A stretch of 41,631 nucleotides of DNA from Granulicoccus phenolivorans DSM 17626 = NBRC 107789 = JCM 15570 (lineage in GTDB: Bacteria; Actinomycetota; Actinomycetes; Propionibacteriales; Propionibacteriaceae), in assembly GCF_000423085.1 (NCBI RefSeq), contig NZ_AUHH01000040.1:1-41631 (forward strand), in the 5' to 3' direction. The translations under genes and the position numbers were made by a program. Positions 1-6,759 of the stretch are shown in pieces. The notes under the pieces are model-generated. The model searched no databases and had not been told where the DNA came from. It saw only the letters and a program-made list of their open reading frames with translations. Every line of letters starts with the position of its first letter. The first letter of the stretch is position 1.

Positions 1-180
1 CGGGGTCCGGGTGAGTTTGCTGTCGCGGGACGGGGTCCGGGTGAGTTTGCTGTCGCGGGACGGGGTCCGGGTGAGTTTGCTGTCGCGGGACGGGGCCCGG
101 CCGAGTTTGGTGTCGCGGGACGGGGCCCGGCCGAGTTTGCTGTCGCGGGACGGGGCCCGGCCGAGCTTGCCATCGCGGGA
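1..180. repeat. 30-bp tandem repeat, six copies, continuing off the left edge
   Basis: Six head-to-tail 30-base units fill positions 1-180. Each unit begins CGGGGTCCGG or CGGGGCCCGG and ends TGTCGCGGGA. Copies 1-3 are identical (middle GTGAGTTTGC). Copies 4-6 share a CCGAG variant in the middle, and the sixth also diverges (GAGCTTGCCA), as expected at the decaying edge of an array. A frame is open through the array but it codes only for a short Ser/Arg-rich repeat and has no ribosome site, so I read it as non-coding. The array may be longer outside the window. Confidence 0.9.
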
Positions 181-222
181 AGTCGCCCGGCGTACCCACT
201 GCCGCGGCCGCTACGGCGGACA

Positions 223-244
223 GCGCCGGGTGTCGGCCCGGCGC
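223..244 (-). terminator. Hairpin terminator after the heme monooxygenase gene
   Basis: GCGCCGGG (223-230) and CCCGGCGC (237-244) form a perfect 8-bp stem with a 6-base loop, about 20 bases past the stop codon of the minus-strand gene ending at 264. There is no clear T-run, as is common for actinobacterial terminators. Confidence 0.55.
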
Positions 245-263
245 TCGCCATGTCCTCGGACGC

Positions 264-668
264 TCAGCTCAGGTCGGCGACCTGATAGTTCCACAGCTCG
301 GCGCTCACGCCGACGGGGCCGGCCCCATGCCCGTGCCCGGCCTGCCCGGCCCCGTGCCCGGCCTGCCCTGCCCCACGATCCTCCGCGGTCCCGTGCCCGG
401 CGGCCCCATCACTCTTGGCCACACCGGCATGGGCCTTGGCGAAGTCCTGGGAGTTCAGCCAATTCTGGAAGGACTCCTCATCGCGCCACCGGGTCACCAC
501 CAGCCAGGGCCGCTCGGGGTCCTCGGGCCGGAGCAACTCGAACCCCTCGAAACCTTCTTGGCCATCCACCGCACCCGCACGCTTTGCGAATCGGCGAGCC
601 AATTCGTCGCCGCTGTCGGCCGGAACGGTGATCGCGTTGATCTTGATGATCGTCATGATCCCCATCAT
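264..668 (-). CDS. MhuD-like heme-degrading monooxygenase (ABM fold) with a Gly/His-rich insert
   Basis: This 134-aa protein has an antibiotic-biosynthesis-monooxygenase fold closest to mycobacterial MhuD (IsdG family), which opens heme and releases iron in the cytosol. The motifs KINAI, RRFAKRAGAV, GFEGFELLRP and FQNWLN match MhuD from memory. Counting from the internal Met at residue 5, Asn7, Arg26, Trp66 and His76 fall at or next to the MhuD positions for the catalytic Asn, Arg, Trp and proximal His. I chose the start at 668 because AGGGGAG lies 4-5 bases upstream; the internal Met (656) would give the usual MhuD length at the N-terminus. Residues 93-120 are an unusual run of Gly, His and Ala, with the repeat GAGQAGHG, inserted before the last beta strand (ELWNYQVADLS). 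It stands alone, divergent from the wall-protein gene. The function is inferred from residues and not proven. Confidence 0.82.
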   Translation of the reverse strand: MMGIMTIIKINAITVPADSGDELARRFAKRAGAVDGQEGFEGFELLRPEDPERPWLVVTRWRDEESFQNWLNSQDFAKAHAGVAKSDGAAGHGTAEDRGAGQAGHGAGQAGHGHGAGPVGVSAELWNYQVADLS

Positions 669-773
669 GGCACTCCCCTGATTTTTGTCGGCTGCCGGCG
701 GCGGATCACGAGAGCATCCCCCGGTAAAACCGGCACCAACCGGCCCGATCAGGGTCCGCAGCCCGTTCCGAAG

Positions 774-815
774 GATCGTTACCAGTTTGCAATTGATTCA
801 GACTTGTCTCAGGAT
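774..815 (+). promoter_or_regulatory. Promoter with upstream box, shared with the second LGFP gene
   Basis: A -35 TTGCAA (787-792), a 17-base spacer and a -10 CAGGAT (810-815) precede the LGFP/RlpA gene. Immediately upstream is ATCGTTACCAG (775-785). The whole stretch is nearly identical to 21887-21927 (minus strand) in front of the other LGFP gene. The predicted transcript starts near 822, about 30 bases before the ATG. Confidence 0.7.
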
Positions 816-851
816 AGTTGCGGTCTACTCAGCTTACTGACGGGAAACCTC

Positions 852-2462
852 ATGAGTCTGGCACGAAAGCTTTCTGCGGCGATCGCCGCGGCCGTCGTCG
901 GCGCCGGTGTGTTCACCACCGCCCCCGCGTACGCCGCCCCTACGCCGACCCCGACGCCCACGCCGACGGCGACCCCCACGCCGACAGCGACCCCGGCGGC
1001 GGCCAGTGCCAGCCCGACTCCCGCCGCGCCGACTCCGACCGCCTCGGCCGGTGCGACGACGTCCGCCACTGCAACCCCCTCGGCGAGCGCCGCTCCCTCG
1101 GCGAGCGCCACCCCGTCGGCCAGCGCCACGGCCACCCCGAGTGCGACGCCGAGCGCAACCCCGACGGCTTCCGCGCAGGCTGATGCGCTGACCCCGCGCG
1201 GCGCCATCGCCGAGACCTATTACGCCCTCGGCGGCGCCCAGGGCCGCGTCGGTACGCCGGTCTCCCCGGAGCGCTGCGGGCTGACCAACGGCGGCTGCGT
1301 CCAGGACTTCACCGGAGGCACCATCCTGTGGTCCGCGTCGACCGGCGCCCAGTTCGTCGGTGGCGCGATCAAGGAGAACTACGCCGGGCAGGGCTGGGAG
1401 TCCGGTGGTCTGGGCTACCCCGTCAGCGCCGAGCGCTGCGGGCTGCGCAACGGCGGCTGCGTCCAGGACTTCTCCGGTGGCACCGTGCTGTGGGCGCCGG
1501 GCCAGCCGGCGTACGCCGTGGGCGGGGCGATCGCCTGGAAGTACGGCTCGCTGGCCTGGGAGAACGGAGCCCTCGGGTACCCGCAGAACAGCATGCGCTG
1601 CGGGCTGCGCGACGGTGGCTGCGTCCAGGACTTCGCCGGTGGCACCGTCTTCTGGGCCCCCGGCTCCGGGGTGCACCAGGTGTGGGGCGCGATCCGGGCA
1701 CAGTACGCGGCCCAGGCGTGGGAGAACGGCTCGCTGGGTTTCCCGGTGGCCGACGAACGCTGCGGCCTGCGTGATGGCGGCTGTGTCCAGGACTTCGCCG
1801 GGGGCAATGTCTTCTGGGCCCCGGGCGTGGGGCTGCAGTCGGTGCAGGGCGCGATCCGGGCCCTCTACTCGAACATGGGCTGGGAGAGCGGTTCACTGGG
1901 CTACCCGACCAAGGCCGAGCGGTGCGGGCTGCGCAATGGTGGCTGTGTCCAGGACTTCGCCGGCGGCAGCGTCTTCTGGGCCCCGGGCGTGGGGACCTAC
2001 CCGGTGTGGGGCGCGATCGGCGCGTCGTACGCGGCCCAGGGCTGGGAGAACGGGGGCCTCGGCTACCCGACCAGCTTCGAGCAGGCCGGATCGGGCACCA
2101 TCACCCAGTACTTCCAGGGTGGTAAGCGCGTCTACGACACCGTCACGGGCCAAGTGAGCGACGGTACGCCGACGGTCCCGCAGGGCGAGCGCTGCTCGGC
2201 GTCCTACTACGGGGACCCGCAGATGACCGCCAGTGGTGAGTGGTTCAACCCCAATGATCTGACCGCGGCCCACAAGACCCTGCCGCTGAACAGCTATGCC
2301 CGGGTGACCAACCTGGACAACGGCAGGAGCGTCGTGGTGCGGATCAATGACCGCGGACCCTACGTCTCCGGTCGCTGCATCGACCTGTCCACCGCGTCCT
2401 TCTCGGCGATCGGGAACACCTCGCAGGGTGTGCTGCCGAACGTCGTGGTCACCCCGCTGTGA
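852..2462 (+). CDS. Secreted LGFP-repeat protein with C-terminal RlpA-like domain
   Basis: This 536-aa exported protein probably acts on peptidoglycan. Residues 1-28 form a Sec signal (AYA cleavage). Residues 29-110 are a Pro/Thr/Ala/Ser linker. Then come six LGFP-type repeats (about 117-435), usually taken as cell-wall attachment modules. Five carry a fixed Cys pair (RCGL..GGCVQDF), which suggests a disulfide in each. Residues 446-536 are a double-psi beta-barrel of the RlpA type: ASYYGDPQMTASGEWFNP, TAAHKTLPL, VVRINDRGPYV and CIDLS. Gram-negative RlpA is a lytic transglycosylase; activity here is inferred. The open frame extends upstream to 327, but the Met at 852 gives a clean signal peptide and sits about 30 bases after a good promoter. 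The Shine-Dalgarno is weak (GGGAAA). It is probably co-regulated with the NlpC/P60 LGFP protein at 20228-21844. Confidence 0.85.
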   Translation: MSLARKLSAAIAAAVVGAGVFTTAPAYAAPTPTPTPTPTATPTPTATPAAASASPTPAAPTPTASAGATTSATATPSASAAPSASATPSASATATPSATPSATPTASAQADALTPRGAIAETYYALGGAQGRVGTPVSPERCGLTNGGCVQDFTGGTILWSASTGAQFVGGAIKENYAGQGWESGGLGYPVSAERCGLRNGGCVQDFSGGTVLWAPGQPAYAVGGAIAWKYGSLAWENGALGYPQNSMRCGLRDGGCVQDFAGGTVFWAPGSGVHQVWGAIRAQYAAQAWENGSLGFPVADERCGLRDGGCVQDFAGGNVFWAPGVGLQSVQGAIRALYSNMGWESGSLGYPTKAERCGLRNGGCVQDFAGGSVFWAPGVGTYPVWGAIGASYAAQGWENGGLGYPTSFEQAGSGTITQYFQGGKRVYDTVTGQVSDGTPTVPQGERCSASYYGDPQMTASGEWFNPNDLTAAHKTLPLNSYARVTNLDNGRSVVVRINDRGPYVSGRCIDLSTASFSAIGNTSQGVLPNVVVTPL

Positions 2463-2466
2463 GAAC

Positions 2467-2500
2467 GTGGTGGTCACCCCGCTGTGAGGGTGACCACCAC
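2467..2500 (+). terminator. Bidirectional hairpin between convergent genes
   Basis: GTGGTGGTCACCC (2467-2479) and GGGTGACCACCAC (2488-2500) form a perfect 13-bp stem with an 8-base loop between two convergent stop codons (2462 and 2512). The left arm belongs to a 25-bp tandem copy of the gene end (2439-2463 repeated at 2464-2488, one mismatch). Confidence 0.75.
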
Positions 2501-2511
2501 AGTGGTGGGTC

Positions 2512-2838
2512 TTACTTGGCCTTCTTGACGAACAGATCGAGCTTGCCGAAGTGATCGGCGAGCAGGTAGTAGACCGTCACCCGGTTCTTGCGGTGCGCGG
2601 ACTTGAGCTTCTCGGCCACGGCGGCCAGAGCAGCGTCGGCCACCTCGGGGTCGGTCACCTCCAGCTTCTTCTTCAGGAAGCCGTTCTTGACCCGGTCGGT
2701 CTCGGCCTTGTCCTTGAACGAAACCAGGGACGAGTCCTGGTTGCGCAGCGCGATTCCGCAGTGCTTGATGATCCCGTCGATCGCCTGTTCGTTGGCGTCG
2801 GGAACGTACTTCTTGACATCGGCTGCCCAATCAGCCAT
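2512..2838 (-). CDS. DUF2853 family protein
   Basis: A 108-aa soluble protein matching DUF2853 by the RVKNGFLKKKL core and the C-terminal pattern KNRVTVYYLLADHFGKLDLF. The family is made of small, all-helical cytosolic proteins of unknown function. The start at 2838 is supported by AAGGAG seven bases upstream. It is transcribed alone, facing the LGFP gene and divergent from the gene at 3087. No signal peptide or catalytic motif is visible, and I offer no function. Confidence 0.8.
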   Translation of the reverse strand: MADWAADVKKYVPDANEQAIDGIIKHCGIALRNQDSSLVSFKDKAETDRVKNGFLKKKLEVTDPEVADAALAAVAEKLKSAHRKNRVTVYYLLADHFGKLDLFVKKAK

Positions 2839-3086
2839 GGCAACTCCTTGTTCGTGGCCCGAAGGTCCCGGGCGCGGTGGGGTCGGGACCAGGATGGGCC
2901 CGGCTGGGGGCGCCGCTGGAGCGTCCCAGTCGTCACACTAGACCTGCAGATTCCGACTGAGAAGATTCCGGGGCGTGTTTCAGGCCCACATATTCTGTGG
3001 GGTGACTGCGCGATTTGCTCCGCGCGCCATAACGGTGTAGCGGCGTGTCTCCGTACACTGAGGAAGCAACGTGGAAGGCGGGTGCA

Positions 3087-4772
3087 ATGGATCAGGTCTT
3101 TGCTCAAACATTCGACCGACTGAAGTCCGAACGCAAGCTCAACGCTGAGCTGGTGATCAAGGACAAGGGCGGCCCGGCCACGGAGGGGCGCAAGGTGCTC
3201 ATCGGCCGGGACTGGTCGGCGCAGCCCGACGTGGCCGCCTTCACCGCGGCCCGTGCGCTGGCCCTGGTCACCGAACGCAAGCGGGACTTCACCATCGGTG
3301 GGTTGATCTGCGGCATCCTCGCCGGGATCGCCGCGGTGGTGCTGGTGTGGTCCCTGCTGCCGAACACTCCTTTCTACGGCAATCCGGTGGTGCCGATCGT
3401 CGCCGCGGTGGTGCTGGTGCTGGGCGCGGCGGGACTGCTGCTGCTGGAGCGCAACGCCGAGTACGCCAACAATCTCGCCGCCGACCGTCAGGCGTACGCC
3501 TGGGGCCTGCGGCTGAGCGACCAGGGGATCCGGACCGTGGCGGAACAGCGCGGGGTGAAATCCCCCGGCAAGCGCGGTCTGCTGCAGACCGAGTCGCATC
3601 CGGCCCTGACCCAGCGGCCCGCCGGTGCGGCGGAAGCACCCGGGGCCACCGGGGCGGCGGAAGCACCCGGGACCACCGGTCCCGCGCAGCCGGCCGGGGC
3701 GCCGGGATCGATGTGGTCCGCGCCGTCGCGGACGGGGATCGGGGCTCGAAGCGAGACCACCCCGCCGGAGGCCGAGACCTCGATCCTGAAACCGACCGAG
3801 GCTGCCGAGGCGACCCAGCACCTGCCCCGGGTCACCGATGCCGAGCGCACCACCCATCTTCCGCGGGTGGAGCAGGGTCCGGCCGCGGGTGCCGAGACCA
3901 AGTCGGGTGCCGAGACCAAGTCGGGTGCCGAGACCAAGTCGGGTCGGGAGACCGAAGCGGCGCCGGGAAGCACCCCGAGCCCCGAAACCACCCCGAGCCC
4001 CGAGCCCGGCGTGAGCCCCGCGGCCACCGAGCAGGCGGGGACCAAGGCCGGTGCGGAGACCGGATCGGGTACGGAGCACAACGGCCCCGAGGCCGATTCC
4101 GCTCCCGCCCACGCGGCAGCGCCGGTCCCCACCCATGCGGCGGGCCCCGCGCCGGCAGCCGAGTCCGACCGGGAGCCGATGACCGATACCGCGGGTCGGC
4201 GGGCGCTGGGGTTGACTCCGGAGCCCGACCGGGACCCGATGACCGATACCGCCGGGCGGCGGGCACTGGGGTTGGCTCCCGAGTCCGACCGGGACCCGAT
4301 GACCGACACCGCGGGGCGACGCGCCCTGGGGGTGGCCCCGGAGGAGCCGGATCCGCTGACCGACACCGCCGGGCGACGTGCCCTTCCGCCGCTGCCCGGT
4401 GCGGATGCCGAGCCGACCGGGGCCACGTCGAGCGGGCCGACCCACGCCCTGCCGACGGAGAACGCCCTGCCGACGGAGAACGCCCTGCCGACGGAGAACG
4501 CCGACGGGTCGGCGAAGACCGGTCCGAGCGGATTCACCCCGCAGGCGCCCCCGGACTCCTGGCTGTTCCGGCCGAGCGGCGATGCGGCCCCCCGGCATGC
4601 GGCGCCGGCCACCGGCCCCGGGACTCCGAGCGGCCCCGGCACTCCGAGCGGCACCAGTACGCCGACCGACGCCCCGGCCCCGGGAGCCGACCCGGCACAA
4701 CCGGCCAAGCCGGCCAAGTCGGAAAAGCCGGCCCAGCCCCGCAGCCCGTTCGCGCGCCCGCAGGACCAGTAA
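3087..4772 (+). CDS. Two-TM protein with long repetitive low-complexity tail, unknown function
   Basis: I do not recognise this 561-aa protein. Residues 1-65 are a soluble N-terminal segment. Two membrane helices lie at about 69-91 and 101-120, followed by a basic stretch. From about residue 170 the protein is Pro/Ala/Glu/Gly/Thr-rich and probably disordered. It contains three internal repeats: AETKSG in triplicate, PTENAL in triplicate, and four copies of TDTAGRRAL near residues 363-433. With both helices crossing, the N-terminus and the tail would be on the same side, probably cytoplasmic. The frame opens at a GTG (3045), but the ATG at 3087 has GGCGGG five bases upstream and a TACACT box (3054-3059) before it. 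It converges on phnM with only 13 bases between the stop codons. Confidence 0.7.
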   Translation: MDQVFAQTFDRLKSERKLNAELVIKDKGGPATEGRKVLIGRDWSAQPDVAAFTAARALALVTERKRDFTIGGLICGILAGIAAVVLVWSLLPNTPFYGNPVVPIVAAVVLVLGAAGLLLLERNAEYANNLAADRQAYAWGLRLSDQGIRTVAEQRGVKSPGKRGLLQTESHPALTQRPAGAAEAPGATGAAEAPGTTGPAQPAGAPGSMWSAPSRTGIGARSETTPPEAETSILKPTEAAEATQHLPRVTDAERTTHLPRVEQGPAAGAETKSGAETKSGAETKSGRETEAAPGSTPSPETTPSPEPGVSPAATEQAGTKAGAETGSGTEHNGPEADSAPAHAAAPVPTHAAGPAPAAESDREPMTDTAGRRALGLTPEPDRDPMTDTAGRRALGLAPESDRDPMTDTAGRRALGVAPEEPDPLTDTAGRRALPPLPGADAEPTGATSSGPTHALPTENALPTENALPTENADGSAKTGPSGFTPQAPPDSWLFRPSGDAAPRHAAPATGPGTPSGPGTPSGTSTPTDAPAPGADPAQPAKPAKSEKPAQPRSPFARPQDQ

Positions 4773-4785
4773 CTCAGCCGGTAGC

Positions 4786-5994
4786 TCAGCCGGCGGCAAA
4801 CAGGGTGGTGACCGGCCGCGGCCACGACCCGACCGAGTCGTCGACCAGGGCGAAGTCGGCGCGCAGCCCTTCCCGCAGGTCGCCCCGGTCGGTCAATCCC
4901 GCCGCTTCCGCCGGGCCCCGGGTGAGCCAGCCGACCGCGGTCGGCAGGTCGACCAACCCGGTCCGGGCGGCCAGCCCGGCCGAACCCAGCAGCGCGGTCG
5001 GCAGGTAGTCCGAGGCCAGCGCGTCCAGCAGTCCCTCGGCGGCCAGTTCTCGGGCCGACAGGTTGCCCGCATGGGAGTGGCCGCGCAGCAGGTTGGGTGC
5101 CCCCGCCACGATCTGCAGGCCGTTGCGGCGGGCGGCCCGGGCCGCTTCCAGGGTGGTCGGGAACTCCGCCGCCACGCAGTGCCGGGCCACCAGGCCGTCG
5201 ACCACCTCGGGGGTGTCCGGATCGTGCCCGGCCAGGCGGATCTCCCCGGTCCCGGCCAGCCGGCCCAACCAGTCCAGATTCGCCTGCTTCAGCTCGTCCT
5301 TCTCCGCGCCCTCCCGGATCAACCGGGCGACGTTCTCCCGCGCTGCCTCCGGCGTCATCCCGTCCTTGTGGATGTTGTAGTTGATCATGTGCTGGGGATC
5401 GGCGTACTGCCCCTGGCCGGGGGTGTGATCCTCGTGGGAGACCAGCGGCGGCACCTCGCCGGCGGGGAGGGTGGCCAACCGCTGCGTCAGGGCCTCCGCA
5501 CCCGGGGCCGAGAGCACGTCCATCCGATGCAGGACGCGGTGGTCGACCCGGTAGGAGACGGTCGCGTCGATCAGATCGCACATCTGCTGGGCGGTGTCGA
5601 TGTCGCGCGGGCCGCCGCGGAAGCCCTGGTGGCCGAATCGGACCCCGTGATAGATCGTGGTGATTCCGGCCCCGACCAGGCGTCCCTCCAGCGAGGTGAG
5701 GGCGAATTCTCCCGGAACCGGCGCGTTGGGCCGGGGCATCAGTTCGTTCTCCAGGGAGTCGCAGTGGATGTCCACGATGCCGGGGATCAGCAGCAGCCCG
5801 TTCCCGTCGACCGTACGCGGGTCACCGACCGGCGTGTCCCGGATGTCGGCGATCCGGCCCTCGCGGACCACCACCCAGGAGTCGTCGCTGACCCGGTCGG
5901 CGGTCACCGCCCGAACATGGCTGAGGACGTAGTCGCGCGGAGCGGGGCCGAACTGCCAAGTGCCGGCCAGTTGATCGAGTTCGATGGAGGTCAC
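4786..5994 (-). CDS. phnM: PhnM, ribosylphosphonate triphosphate diphosphohydrolase
   Basis: This 402-aa amidohydrolase-fold enzyme removes pyrophosphate from alpha-D-ribose 1-phosphonate 5-triphosphate, giving the monophosphate that PhnJ cleaves. Visible motifs are the metal-binding HCDSLEN, SHEDHTPGQGQY, GAPNLLRGHSHAGNLS and ASDYLP, all typical of PhnM. The open frame continues upstream, but the GTG at 5994 overlaps the phnL stop as GTGA and gives the normal family length, so I take it as the start. It is the last gene of the phn operon. Its end is duplicated: GCTGAG followed by another CCGGCTGAG 12 bases later. Confidence 0.93.
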   Translation of the reverse strand: MTSIELDQLAGTWQFGPAPRDYVLSHVRAVTADRVSDDSWVVVREGRIADIRDTPVGDPRTVDGNGLLLIPGIVDIHCDSLENELMPRPNAPVPGEFALTSLEGRLVGAGITTIYHGVRFGHQGFRGGPRDIDTAQQMCDLIDATVSYRVDHRVLHRMDVLSAPGAEALTQRLATLPAGEVPPLVSHEDHTPGQGQYADPQHMINYNIHKDGMTPEAARENVARLIREGAEKDELKQANLDWLGRLAGTGEIRLAGHDPDTPEVVDGLVARHCVAAEFPTTLEAARAARRNGLQIVAGAPNLLRGHSHAGNLSARELAAEGLLDALASDYLPTALLGSAGLAARTGLVDLPTAVGWLTRGPAEAAGLTDRGDLREGLRADFALVDDSVGSWPRPVTTLFAAG

Positions 5995-6746
5995 AGGGAC
6001 ACCTCTTCCAGAGCGTCGATGTGCTGACCCAGCACATCGGTCGGGTTTCCTTCGGCGATGGTGCGTCCGTCGGCGAGGACGAGGACGCGGTTGGCGAGTC
6101 GGCGGATGATCTGCATGTCGTGATAGACCGCGACGACGGTCACGTCCTGGGCCCGGAGGGTCTCGATCAGCGCGAGCGCCTTCTCCCGGTTGGCCGGATC
6201 GAGAGCGGAGACCGGCTCGTCCAGCAGCAGCAGTTGCGGCGGCGACACGGTCCCGGCGGCCAGGTTGACCCGCTGCCGCTCGCCTCCGGACAGCACGGCG
6301 CAATCCATGTCCCACAGCGCCTCGTCGATGCCGAGCCGGGTCAGCGAGTCCTTGGCGACCGCCACCGCGGGATCGTGCCGCAGACCGCGGCGCCGGGCGG
6401 CCTGGGTCACCAGTTCCAGCGGCCCGACCCGCGGCGGAGCCTGCAGGAACTGGGACACATAGCCGAACTCGCGGCCGCGCAGCCGGGCCATGTGCCGGTC
6501 CGACAGCGTGGTGAGCTCGCGGGGCCCGTCCGCCAGGGTCAGCCGGACCGTGCCCGAGTCGGGCAGGTAGGTCCGGTACAGGCAGCGCAGCAGGCTGGAC
6601 TTGCCCGCCCCGGAGGACCCGGCCAGGGCCAGGTGGTCGCCGCGCCGCACGGTGAAGGACACATCGCGCAACGAGACCACGGTGCGGTCGATCGCATGCA
6701 GGTGGAAGGTCTTGTTCAGGTGCTCGACCCGAAGGATCTCGGTCAT
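5991..6746 (-). CDS. phnL: PhnL, ABC-type ATPase of the C-P lyase system
   Basis: A 251-aa ATPase with Walker A GSSGAGKSS (43-51), signature LSGGERQRVNLA, Walker B LLLLDEP and an H-loop (AVYHD). PhnL belongs to the ABC superfamily but works with the C-P lyase core (PhnG, PhnH, PhnI, PhnJ, PhnK) rather than with a permease. The start at 6746 has GGAGG five bases upstream. It begins 13 bases after the PhnJ-PhnK gene and its stop overlaps the phnM start. PhnL and PhnM adjacency is the usual order. Confidence 0.92.
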   Translation of the reverse strand: MTEILRVEHLNKTFHLHAIDRTVVSLRDVSFTVRRGDHLALAGSSGAGKSSLLRCLYRTYLPDSGTVRLTLADGPRELTTLSDRHMARLRGREFGYVSQFLQAPPRVGPLELVTQAARRRGLRHDPAVAVAKDSLTRLGIDEALWDMDCAVLSGGERQRVNLAAGTVSPPQLLLLDEPVSALDPANREKALALIETLRAQDVTVVAVYHDMQIIRRLANRVLVLADGRTIAEGNPTDVLGQHIDALEEVSL

Positions 6747-6759
6747 GGGTACCTCCGGC

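Noticed and set aside
11-631. Plus-strand open frame through the left-edge repeats
   Set aside because: It is Arg/Ser/Pro-rich, comes from the repeat array and then the antisense of the heme monooxygenase, and has no ribosome site.
2673-4799. 708-aa minus-strand open frame
   Set aside because: It is antisense to the two-TM gene and DUF2853, is Gly/Arg-rich without motifs, and results from GC-rich codon bias.
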